This document shows, one piece after another, positions 1-12,500 of a stretch of 64,000 bases of DNA; the stretch's first letter is position 1, and each line of letters starts with the position of its first letter. Made by a program: the position numbers and the translations under genes. Under the pieces are notes generated by a model. It ran no database searches and was not told the DNA's origin. It worked only from the letters and a program-made list of their open reading frames with translations. Source of the stretch: Phallusia fumigata (lineage: Eukaryota; Chordata; Ascidiacea; Phlebobranchia; Ascidiidae); assembly GCA_008931825.1 (NCBI GenBank), contig QXVZ01006765.1:124827-188826 (forward strand), given 5' to 3'.

Positions 1-501
1 AAGAGGAAAATCCCCAGTCACTGAAATTAGTTAAAACACTCAAGCAACGTTGTTTTTGATTTGATTGTAGAGACCACACAAAAGCAAAGCGCCGTGTAGT
101 TGGTGCGAACTCGTTTACACACCCCTTGTGTTTTGCTGGAAACTTGAGCGGCACGGCTCCAACAGATGATTACCAAAGGCAATGTTATTCACGCTACATG
201 TTATTTCACCATTATCTAGCGAGATTTTAAATTGTCGCTAGCCACTGAGTTGTTTGTTTTTTTATTTGTTTTTATATTTGAAACGGAATAAAGCCTAAAT
301 GCGTTTTGCTCAAAATGAGTCCACCGTCCGGTTACCTCCCATATTGTAGTTCCGTTGTATTAATTTTTTTTTATTTGACATTTTACCGTTCTGTTCCACA
401 TACGTCTTCAATTTCAACAAGGGTTTTGCAGCTGTTTTCTATTTTTCGCCACACCACCACACATAAAAAAAGCGTTAATGAATGCAAAATCACAAGTTTA
501 C

Positions 502-3500
502 CTTGAACTACATTGACCCAGGATCTTAACGACAGCCTTGCCAGATCTTCAGGTGAGTAGGTGTGCGCGTTGGAGCGTAGCGAGTCGGGGAGTCCCCTCT
601 TCGATATCAGAGTCAGGTTGTTAAAGCGTAAGTGAGGACAGAAGCAGATGTTTTCGAGGAAGGCAATCCCGAGGTCTGATGCCCCGACGACCACAATGCG
701 AGCGTTGATGGTCACCTGCCGTGTAAATAGGTTACAGTTCAGGAGTTAGATTTGAATGCTCGGGGCAAATAAACCTATTATATAAACCCAGTTTTCAAGA
801 TATCTTGTTACGGTTGAAAACATGCTGTTGGCAATTTTCATTGGGCTTAAAATTAAAACACACATTTTTGAAGTAAAAAAACGTCAAAAGTTAGACAATC
901 ACCCTCTTTACCTAAACAGGTGGTAAGGCTTAGGCCAGTGTTTCTCAAACTTTTTTAGCCCGAGGACCACTTTATCTTTGAATTTTTTTCAAGATAGAGG
1001 ACCACCAAACAGAATTCCATTCTAACATGTTCTCAAAACAGGAGATTTTATAAACCAGTGCCTAGTTAAGTTATCTTTTCGCGGACCACGAGAATCACTG
1101 CCTCAGGCCTACATTAGCGGGTTTTATTAACGTCCCCCAATCTTGATTACCCATTACGCCAAACCCACCTTCCGGTGTGAGTCACCGTCACATAACTAAT
1201 ATCGCAAACTATTACGTAAACTTACCTTGGGTTCTAGAGTTAGTTTTCGATTGATGTGATACAGAGCATAAGGGGGAAGATCAGCCATTACTCTATCCGA
1301 GGGAGCGTTGATTCCCAACTCCTCCATAGGATATTCGATTTGTCTTCGAGCTCTCACGGGAACCAGGAAGTTGAGACCTGACGTCACAATAGTGTTATAA
1401 AAACGCATTTCGTCTATAATTTTTCGACTGCAGTATAACGTTTTACGTTTTTTAACACGACCCAGTGGTTTGATTCACATTTGTTTTGTTGTAAAAAGAG
1501 AAGCAATTAGGTCTGCATTGTAAAAACGAATAGCGAATTTTATGGTAATGTTGGGAGAAGCCATATAGTTATTGTGAAACAGAAAAAAATGATAGAATGC
1601 TGTACTTTTACCGTTTATTCGATACTAAGTCAGCAGCAATTATTAAAATACAACGTGACTGAAAAAAAGGAGCATAAAATGGCATACAGCCCCCAATAAA
1701 AATTCTGACCTACAAAATCGCTTTTGTGAACGATTGTTAAAAACATTTTGTAAACAAAATAAAACAGACCCCTTAAATGGCTTCCCGAAAAAATAAAAAA
1801 GACAAAAAACCTGTACACACCTGTGATCAACGAATGCTTTTCCAGCAGTTCAGGTTTAGCGTAACGGGGGTACACGGGGTAGTAAATGCATGACTTGTGC
1901 CCCTGCCTGAGAACCTCCTTGATAAAATGCTTGGAGTAGTGCTGAAAAATCGGGTTGAGTGCAAAGTGGTGAAGGTGACCGTGCTCATCCCGTCGATGGT
2001 GGTTGAAGTAAATGAAATCCTCGGCGTTGTAGTGCGACCTCACGTGTTCGATGTCCTCCTCACGGCGAACGATGCATATCCCAACGACCTAGAGGCAAAA
2101 TGATGTTAGTGCATGCCAGAAGCCCCAGAATTACTGCATACCAGAAAGCTACTGCCATAAAAAATCGTAAAAAATAATAAACCAAGATATGAGCAAACTA
2201 TCAAAGTTTTTTTGGTGCATACCAACGCTTTTCGCTTATATTGATGCCGACATGGATCGCCTGTCAAATTTGAGCGCTTTGTAGTCTCCCCTCCACGAGA
2301 TTAATTTGACTTTGTTAGTCATATCTATTTTATTACCTGGTCCAAACAGTCAGCAACGAACGCTTGGATCTCTGTTCCATCGGAATCACGACGGGCGGAA
2401 TTGAACAAACGCAAATCCTTCAGCAGATTTTCCTTCATGTCGATGCCAGACACTAGTTTCTCCACCTTCGCAACATACAAACAAACATATGTTCAAACCG
2501 GTAAAGTGTTGCGGCATACGGATGTGGCGATGCTAACAAGCAATTTATACACAAAATCAAAATGGCAAAGGTTTCGTAGTGGCTATGTAAGGAATGCTTC
2601 TTGTACGTGAAAGGGGATTTAAGGATCAAACAAAAACATTATACGCAATGTGGACGCGTAAAAAATACCATGGTCCTCGCCCGCCGTTTAAGCCGGTTGA
2701 ACTATACGAAGACGACACATATCTTTGAAGCGCAACATAACACGTTTTCCGAAAATTAGATAGGGGCTGTTAATTAAAAGTTACCAGTCAGAACCTTGGT
2801 CCCCATGCGCCAAATTCAAAAGTTTTGCGGACTTGCTGTTACGATAGTGACCACCATTGGTAAACACATCTCTACCTCACGCTGTAAACACAAGTCTCCA
2901 ATATTTCAATTGTTTGTGTCAAAGCCAAGCAGGTTTTAAATATAAACCTGAGTGGTGTCGTAACACCAAGAGCGAAATGTGCCCGGTATAGTATTTTAAA
3001 ACAAGATTGTAATGAACCGCAAGAAACAAAGCCATCAGTGTTAACCTGTAAACAAAAACGAAGCCAAACCTGCTGAAAATCCTTGGTACAGGCGAGCCGC
3101 ACTTTAAAGCCCGAGCTGATGAGACCGTATCGGTGAAATACGTACAGCTCATGCGGTACGTTGGCACGGGCGCGGGGCGTCACTCGTACAAATTGTTGGA
3201 TGAGCGGAAATTCCGGTGTTAAGTGGGGGACTGTGATCACTGCGACGTTCTTTTGGGGGAAAAGCCTTCAAGAAAAACAAAACGTTTGTTGAAACATCGA
3301 AAAGCCGAGGCTACAATTTTTCCAACAACAAACATTTCGTGATAGTAAACCCACGAATCAATGCTTTTTATTTAGCCCAATCCGGGCGAAAGAAATTATT
3401 ATGGATCCACAAACACAAGGCACATAAATCAACTCACAGTGCAATTGCCGTATATAGTATACAAGCGACTAACTGTCCAATTAATCGTTTCCGGCTTACC

Positions 3501-6500
3501 GCAAAAACATAACAATAACTTGTTTTGCAGACACATCGAACTTGCGATTAAAAAAAAGTGTCACCTATTGAGTCTCCGGTAACATCTTTGTAGAAATCAC
3601 AAATAAAGAATCGGAAACGGTTGCTGAGCAACGGGTCACACGTTTTGCAATGGGAAATGCGTGTTAGGAAGGCGTCAACGCAGCCGATGCTGGCACGGCG
3701 GCTGGCGCGCTTACGCCCCACTGATTATATCCTGGTGTACGAGCTATTACAATTGCAAGCGTTAAATCGAGTACACTGGTTACGGCACCTGCGCTGCGGG
3801 AAATTGAAAGTTTTCTAACTGCAACTACAGGTAAGATATTTAGTCATTAAGTGCTTAGCGCCGTTTATGCAGTTATGACAAAAAGTTTGGGTTTTGTATT
3901 GCAGACCAACAAGCGACGAAACGCTTTGGACTAATTGAAAGATGGCAGAACCTATACCGACGCTTTTCGTGGTTGTGGTGAATTGGAACGGACAGTACAT
4001 TGTGGAATTCGAAATAAATGTCATGCAACATGGAAATATAGTGGTCCACGCACGAATCAGAGCATTTCTTGAAAACACTTAAATTTATTTTTATGAAATA
4101 AAATCGAACAAGTATAGAATGCAAAGTGTGGTTGTGTTACTTTGTCAGAAAATTTCAGTTGTTTGTAAGAAACTTGGAAGCACTTAGGCATCGTAGGCCC
4201 TAAACAGAATTATATTTTATCCACACAAGCCTTTGATAATCTTCATGATGAAACACGAACAAAACTGTTTACTAGGAACAGAACAGCGAATGGACCAGAG
4301 CAGTGTCTCTCAAACTTTGTAAGCCCAAGGACCAGTTATTCTTTAATTTTGGACCACCAAACCCACTCAAACACGATCCCAACACACACCAAAATATGTA
4401 GAATACTTAGACACATACACAACACAATTGTTGAGCGCATTTTGCCTTTTGTAGCATGCAATTTAATATCACGGTTGTCTGTTTGATTTCAGCGACACCT
4501 GAACATCAATTACATACACTATATACACGAAAATCTATGTTTCAATGTTTAACACAAAAAATCAGTGTTTGTTTTGTACCAAGGCTTCAGTTTTTACGTC
4601 TTACATGAAACAAAAGTTAACATCATGCATTCTGCACCGATCAGGCATTCATCACTTGCACCATTTTGTCAGCTAGTAAAATAACTAAACGGAAGCAGTT
4701 TTGGAAACAAATCCTCTAGCGTTCGTACATTGATAACGTTGGTTTAAACGTCCGTAAACGATGCTTTTTGAGCAAAGTATCTTTTGCGTAGAATTACATC
4801 CAACGCATAGAAGTGTTAAATATGCAGCGATTTTACAAACACTTGCCCAGTTTAAGTTATCATTTTACGGACCTGCGAGACAATGCCAGACCATTGGTGC
4901 TCCGCGGACCACACTTTATGAATCACTGGATTAGAGTAACACGTAACGGTTAGACATTTCGACACAACTATTGCAATCCCCAGGAGGAAAAAAATCTCTT
5001 AAAAACAAGAAAAAAAAGTAAGTTTAAGAACGTACTTTATCGGTCGCGACAAAAAGGCGAAAACAGCTCGAGAGACAGCGGATTACCCTTGTAACGTTAT
5101 CGTTGTGGCGTTAACGTTACCTCAACTTGTGTCGTTAAGGTTCGTTTCGTATATGCCTTTAACATTACCATCGCTGTGACGTTACCGTCCGTTTCTTATG
5201 TGCCGTTAACGCAATTGTCGCTGTGGCGTTAACGTTACCTAAGCTTGAGCCTTCACCCTAATTTTTCGTCGATGCCGTTAACCTCACCATCGCTGTGGCG
5301 TTAACGTTCATTTCGAATATGCCGTTAACCTCACCATCGCTGTGGCGTTAACGTTACCTTAGCTTGTGCCTTCACCCAAGAAAAAAACAAAACGTTTGTT
5401 AAAACGTCAAAAAGCCGAGGCTACAGTTTTTCCATCAACAAACATTTTGTGATAGTGAACCCACGAATCAATGCTTTTTATTTAGCCCAATGGCGGTATA
5501 AAAATATTCTTATGGATCTTTAAACACAAGGCACATAAATCAACTCACAGTGCAATTGTCGTATACAAGCGACTAACTGTCCAATTAATCGTTTCCGGCT
5601 TACGGCAAAAACATAACAATAACTTGTTTTGCAGACACATCGAACTTGCGATTAAAACAAAGTGTCACCTATTGAGTCTCCGGTAACATCTTTGTAGAAA
5701 TCAGAAATAAAGAAACGGAAACGGTTGCTGAACAACCGGTCTTGTGTTTTGCAATGTGGAAATGTGTGTTAAAAAGGCGTCAACGCATTCGAGGCAGCCG
5801 CTCTACGCCCCACTGATTATATCCTGGTGTACAAGCTATTACAATTGCAAGCGTTAAATCGAGTACACTGGTTACGGGACCTGCGCTGCGGGAAATTGAA
5901 AATTTGCTAACTGCAACTGCAGGTAAGATATTCAGTCATTAAGTGTTTAGCGCGGTTTATGCAATTATGACAAACAGTTTGCGGTTTGTATTGGAGACCA
6001 ACAAGCGACGAAACGCATTGGATTAATTGAAAGATGACAGAACCTATACCGACGGTTTTCGTGGTTGTGGAGAATTGGAACGGACAGTACATTGTGGAAT
6101 TCGAAATAAATGTCATGCAACATGGAAATATAGCGGTCCACGCACGAATCAGAGCATTTCTTGAAAACAGTTAAATTTATTTTTATGAAATAAAATCGAA
6201 CAAGTATGGAATGCAAAGTGTGGTTGTGTTACTTTGTCAGAAAATTTCAGTTGTTTGAAAGAAACTTGGAAACACTTAGGCATCTTATGCCCAAAACACA
6301 GCAAAATATGTAGCTACATACGCAACACAATCGCTGCGCATACTTTCTGCCTTTTGTAGCATGCAATTTAATATCACGGTTGTCTGTTTAATTTCAGCGA
6401 CACATAAACATCAATTACAAACACTATGTACACGAATATCAATGTTTCAATGTTCAAGACAAAAAATCAATGTTTATTAGGTAACGATGTTAGGTAACAG

Positions 6501-9500
6501 TTTTTACGTCTTTCGTGAAACAAAAGTTAACATCATGCATTCTGCGCCGATCAGGCATTCACCACGTACACCATTTGGACTGCAAGTAAAGTAGCTAAAC
6601 GGAAGCAGTTTTGGAAACAAATCCTCTCGCGTTCGTACATTGATAAAATAGGTTTAAACGTTCGTCAACGATGCCTTTTGTGCAAAGTATCTTTTGCGTA
6701 GAATTACGTCCAACGCATAGAAGTGTTTACAAACACTTGCCCAGTTTAAGTTATCTTTTTACGGGACCTGGGAGACAATGGCAGACCACTGATGCTCCGC
6801 GGACCACACTTTGAGGATCACTGGATTAGAATAACACGTAACCGTTAGACATTTCGACAGAACTATTGCCATTCCCAGGAGAAAAAAATCTCTGAATTAA
6901 GTTTGAGAACGTGCTTCATCGGTCGCGAAAAAAACGCCTAAACAGCTCGAGAGACCCTTGTACCGTTATCGTTGTGGCGTTAACGTAACCTGTGCCGTTA
7001 TCGTTACTTCGTTGTGGCGTTAAAGTTACCTTAGCCTATGGCGTTACCGTTATCTTTCGTATACGTCGTTAACATTGCCATCGATGCAGCGTTAACGTAA
7101 CCTTAATAGCTTGTGTCATTACCGTTCCCATCGAATATGCCGTTATCGTTACCTTCCTTGTGGCGTTTCTGTTGCCATCGTTATGGCGTTAACGTAACCT
7201 GTGCCTGTGCAGTTACAGTTACCTGCCGTTACCGTTACCTTTCGTATATGCCGTTATCGTTACCTTCGTTCTGGCGTTAACGTTACTTCAGCTTGTGGCG
7301 TTACCGTACTTTTCATATAAGCCGTTAACGTTACCTTCGTTCTGACGTTACCGTTACCTTTGTTGTGACGTTACCGTTACCTTCGTTCTGACGTTACCGT
7401 TACCTTCGTTACGGCGTTACCGTTACATTCGTTCTGACGTTACCGTTCCCTTCGTTCTGACGTTACCGTTACCTTCCTTGTGACGTTACCGTTACCTTCG
7501 TTCTGACGTTCCCGTTACCTTCCTTCTGACGTTACCGTTCCCTTCGTTCTGACGTTACCGTTACCTTCCTTGTGACGTTACCGTTACCTTCGTTCTGACG
7601 TTCCCGTTACCTTCCTTCTGACGTTACCGTTCCCTTCGTTCTGACGTTACCGTTACCTTCCTTGTGACGTTACCGTTACCTTCGTTCTGACGTTCCCGTT
7701 ACCTTCCTTCTGACGTTACCGTTCCCTTCCTTCTGACGTTACCGTTACCTTCGTTCTGCCGTTACCGTTACCTTCCTTCTGACGTTCCCGTTACCTTCGT
7801 TCTGACGTTACCGTTCCCTTCGTTGTGACATTACCGTTACCTTCGTTCAGACGTTACCGTTACCTTCGTTGTGACATTACCGTTACATTCGTTCTGACGT
7901 TCCCGTTACCTTCGTTGTGGCGTTACCGTTACCTTTGTTCTGACGTTACTGTTACCTTCGTTGTGACATTACCGTTACCTTCGTTCTTACGTTACCGTTA
8001 CCTTCCTTGTGTCGTTACCGTTCCTTTCGCAAATTTAACGTTACCTTAGCTTGTGCCGTCACCGTTTCCTTCGTTCTTGCGATAACGTTACCTGGGACTG
8101 AGCCTTTAGCATATTTACAATGTTATACATTTCGCAAATGGGGCTTTTTCATCCAATCACAGCGGCGGAAGTTCGCGGCTGTCTACCAATTAGAGTCAAT
8201 CAGAGGACACCTTGTGTTCAACCAATCACAGCATATCTTGCGCAGCAACCATGCGATTTGAAGTGTGGTATCGTGTCGCAAGTGCAGTTCACCAAAGTGA
8301 AGCTTACAGTAGAGGCCATTTTTATGTAGTTTTATAGCATAAAACTTAACTTGATAAGTTGTTGTAAAGGCAAAATCATAAATCTTTAAATAAGTTAAAA
8401 TCATAAATTTTTAATTAAAGTAAAAATGGACACTCTGCAAAATATTGAAGAACTTGGTGGTTTAATTGCCCCAAACGGAATTGAGGAATTGGTTTTCAGG
8501 TTAAATATTGTATCAGGTTATGCTGTAAGAAAAAACCAAATGCATCTAATTTGCTATACATAACATGATAGTTACTATGAAGCTTTACATAACATTACCT
8601 GGTTATAAAACGTACTAAATATTTTAATCTTCGTCATGTTCGACATGCAAAAAACGTAGCAAGTCTGCAAAGCCGAGAATACAACTGCTTAGCAACAGCC
8701 GATGTTACGTCACGGAAAGCCGCAAAATTCCGCAGCTGTGGTTATCTAAAAAAGTCCCATTTGCGAAATGTATTACATGTTGGGAATAAGCGAGCCGTTA
8801 TCTTCGTTATGGCGTTACCGTTTCCCTACGCCGCACCTATTTTTGGGTCATTTTACGGCATGCAGCACTGGCCGTCGGACGCCTGAGGTTTGTCTTATGT
8901 ACATATACTTTACTGGCCGAGAAGCAGTTTTAAATCAAGTTGTTCCGGTCACAGCGTTTGCTCAAGTTAAGGAAAACGTTGTTAAAAAATTGCGAAATCG
9001 CCAGTTACAGGTCAGGTCACGTTTTTATTGGTGACTCTCCTCGGCCACCAAACAGGTATTTAGTCATGAAAAGCGTTTAACGCATTTTACTTACATTACA
9101 AAAGCGTTTTTATTTTTTGTAGGCCAACAAAGCGACGAACGTACTGAACTGATTGGAAGATGGCAGAACCAATACCGACGGTTTACGTGGTTGTGGAAAA
9201 TTGGAACGGACGGTACATTGCGGAATTTGAAATACATGTCATTCAACATGGAAATATAGTAGTCCACGCACGAATCAGAGCATTTCTGCAAAACTTTTAA
9301 ACATGTTTTTTAATAAAATCCAAAAATGTATGGAATAAAGTGTTGTTGTGTTATTTTGACATAAAGCTTTGAGTTATTAGGCGGAAACATTTTTAAGAAT
9401 TTGGGTTTAGACGAGTAAAATTTTTGTCGCGCCCTGTTTATTGAGTTTGCGTGACAAACTTGTTTAGAATGTCAATGGCATTTGACAGCATGCAGCACTG

Positions 9501-12500
9501 AGCTTAGACGGCAGGTTTAGATTTGCCCGTTTGGGATGTTACAACCAATGCTTATCCTGTAAAGCTGGCTAAGACCCTATATTTACTTAACGGATGATCG
9601 GGTCACAATGTTGAGGTTTTTCCGGAAAATGGAACTGTTGTCAGTGATTGTAAAATCGACAGTTGCAGTTAAGATATTTAGCCACACAGTGTTAATTTAC
9701 TTAACATTACAAAAAAGTTTGCGTTTTGCATTAAAGACCAAACAGCGACGAACGTATTGAACTGATTGGAAAATGGCAAAGCCTATACCGACGCTTTTCG
9801 TGATTGTAGAGAATCGGAACAGGCCATACATTGCAGAACTTAAATCTTTGTCATACAACATAGAAATATAGTCCACGCACGAATCAGAGCGTTTCTGGAA
9901 AACGTTTGATGTTGGAATGCAATCTAAGAGTGCATGTAATTATGGAAAGTGTCGTTGTGTTACTTTGACAGAAATCTCAGAGTTATTAGTCAGAAACGTT
10001 GAATTTGGGTTTAGACGAGTAAAAGTCGCGCCATATTTGTTGAGTTTGTTTAATTAAAGGCAACTTCCAATTTTACATGGACGTCCAATCACATTCAACG
10101 GTTTTTGTTACGCCATGTAGTTTTTGTTTTTTTGCTCAGGGGCTTAAAAAGTTATTTATTTGGTCCGTTTTCCTGAAGTATCTGGTAGCTTGTTACGTTT
10201 CTCAGCGCGAGATTCAAAATAGCAAGACTGCGTTTCATGACGTCAATAAAGTCAACATAAGAGTGCCCGGAATGTCAGGCCCAGAGTCAATGGCCGACAT
10301 GGCGTAACAAGTATTCCATACCCACACCTTTATACGATGAACGTAGCTGACCTGAATATTTCTGGAAGAAAGTCGGACGAACGCATCTCGTACATCTCGT
10401 CAATACAGAACAGTTGAATTGAGAAAGCGTCAGATTCGCCGCGGTAGGTGGGCTGCAAAACAACATATAACCGTTTAACTTTATATTACTTTAGCATTTT
10501 CTGATTTTCAGAGGTTGATTACAGACTCTTCCGTTTGTTGTTGATTCCCAACGATCTCAATGTTGTAGGGCGAGAAATATTAAATATGTAATGTAACGTG
10601 GAAAGTGATAATTTCGAAAGTCGACATTCGTTGATCAACCGGATCATGAGATGTTAAGCTTTTCGTAGAGTATTGTTTCCTCATTTCACCATGTTAGCCG
10701 ATTTGTGTGCAAAGTCATTGTTTACTTCGACGTACGGGCGTAGTGTTTGGAAATTGATGTTACAAGGATATGTTTATTTCTGTAATTGATTAACTCTGGA
10801 TGCGGGTGCCAAAATGCTTGCCACAGACAACCTTCAGACACTACCCTACGAATACCCAGCAAAATGTACGTTTGATCTTTCTGGTTTGCATTGCCCATTT
10901 ACAAGTAGAATGGCCAAAACCGTGTACTTGCAATTAAACGACATGTGTGTAGTCATTACCACTTTACGCAAAAATGTACACACCGCACAATGTTTGTGAT
11001 TATCGAGAAAAGAAAGTTAATTTTTTTATTGTTTTCCCTATTTCACTGCGTGCATGAAACCAATTATCAAAAAAGAATTTGACACAAATCATCCTAGAGG
11101 TCCCGCCTCCCACTCCCGTGTACAAAGGTTGTTCAGACCAATAAAACTGATTGCAAGTATTGAAAAATAAAACCTGAAGGCGTTTTTGAATTTTTGAAAT
11201 GGGTAAACATTTTTCAGTTTGCCAAACAAAAATCACCGAATTCATTTTTACCCCTTTAGCGCCACCTGACGGCGACCAAACAATCAAAGTTGTTATGGTT
11301 GGAAATTTAGCATAAGTTGTTTGCTTACAGTATATATAAGCAGCATAGCGATAAACCTTAACGTTTCATCCAGCATCGCAATTACAACTACGGTTTTTCT
11401 TCGGCTCTCACCCTAAAATCCTCTTTCGTGGTGTCGGAAACAAACGAAGTGCTGCTGAGAAAAACCTCCTCCTCTCCCTCTCCTCCCTCCTCTCCGCTCT
11501 CCTCATGGAGCAGGGAGGAAGAGCTGCCGGTCATATGAACTTCGCTTAACTTGGGCTGGATAGCGACGGCCGACCCGCTAACAGATGTTTGAGATGGTGC
11601 AGGGGTCACGTGTTCATTGTCAGTGGCAACGGAAACTGATCCAATCCGGTCCCGGTCGACTACAACAAAAAAAGTTTAAATTGTAATCATTGTCGTTGTA
11701 GTCGGACGGAAAAATCACAGTTTGTGTGTTTGTTTCTTTTTTGCCCTCGGTGGGTGAAACAATTCGCCTGAATGCTCAAGGCTTAAGGCTGATTCACACC
11801 AGATGCGTCTACCGGTTGCGGTACGGTTTTTTGATCTCGCGGCAAGCAGCCGGTAACTTACGCCAGCCAGGACCAAAGTCTATCTATCAAACATAAAACA
11901 CTTTGGCCGTGTCTGATAGATAGACTTTGGTCCCGGCTGGTGTAAGTGCCCCGCTGCTTACCGCAACCGGTAGACGCATCTGGTGTGAATCAGCCTTAAT
12001 ATTTAGTCCACCGTTGAGCTACCTGCCTCATTATAGCTTTTTTCGTTTTTGACGTTAGTAAATTCAATATAAATTAGGCCATGGGGTTCCACTGGGTTTT
12101 CATAATGCCTATTACATTTCTTGCTCGAAAAACACAAAGTTCCTAGGATTGAAACCCAAAACCCAACCCCGTGGTAAAGGTGGTCGCGCCAACCGCTCGG
12201 CCATTTCAGGTTGTTCCCAAAGCAGAGCTTGGTTGCCAGAGCTTTGATAACTCAATGAGGAGAACTCACACGGCAAATTTTCCCTCAAACCTGTTTAATA
12301 TTAAAACACGCACCCATAACTTCGGACACCGATTGAAGAGAACTGGCGCTTGGTTGGTCAGGAACAGCTGTGACGGATGGAGTTGATGGAGAAGACTTTA
12401 TTGGAGCTGTTACCGGAGTTGGTTCCTTCACAGGTTTCTTCACCTCTAGTATGTCATCTGGATGGGGCTTGCACAGACCGTGGAATGAATCAAGCTCGTA

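Larger units (their letters stand above)
3264..5378. repeat. Tandem duplication unit A
   Basis: Begins GCCTTCAAGAAAAACAAAAC and runs with high similarity to 5379 onward: same order of the AACGTTTGTT segment, ATCAATGCTTTTTATTTAGCCC segment, mini-ORF cassette, hAT MITE (4301-4928) and GTTAACGTTACC minisatellite (about 5085-5378). Small indels and scattered substitutions suggest a moderately old duplication. Confidence 0.75.
5379..8070. repeat. Tandem duplication unit B with expanded minisatellite
   Basis: Second copy of unit A. It keeps the mini-ORF cassette (6034-6174), has lost the left part of the hAT MITE (right end at 6823), and its terminal minisatellite has grown from about 0.3 kb to about 1.1 kb. 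It ends with the same ACCTTAGCTTGTGCC motif as unit A. Confidence 0.75.
3266..10351. repeat. CFAP61 intron 9: repeat-rich 7.1 kb intron
   Basis: The exons on either side join in phase (AG + G gives Arg), so the whole stretch is one intron. It contains two tandem copies of a unit of about 2.1 kb (3264-5378 and 5379-about 8070), each ending in a GTTACCGTT-type minisatellite, two hAT MITE copies, a 649-bp TIR element, and four copies of a small ORF unit in the opposite orientation to CFAP61. Both full units end with nearly the same text (ACCTTAGCTTGTGCC, TCACC). The left breakpoint coincides almost exactly with the 3' splice site of exon 10. Confidence 0.8.

Noticed and set aside
3815-4124. Minus-strand ORFs (83-87 aa) opposite mini-ORF copy 1, repeated at 5907-6216
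   Set aside because: Reverse-strand reading of the same cassette. No ATG-to-stop unit with splice or poly(A) signals in that direction.
7825-8049. ORF rich in RYRYL and TVTFV repeats
   Set aside because: Translation of the 23-bp minisatellite.
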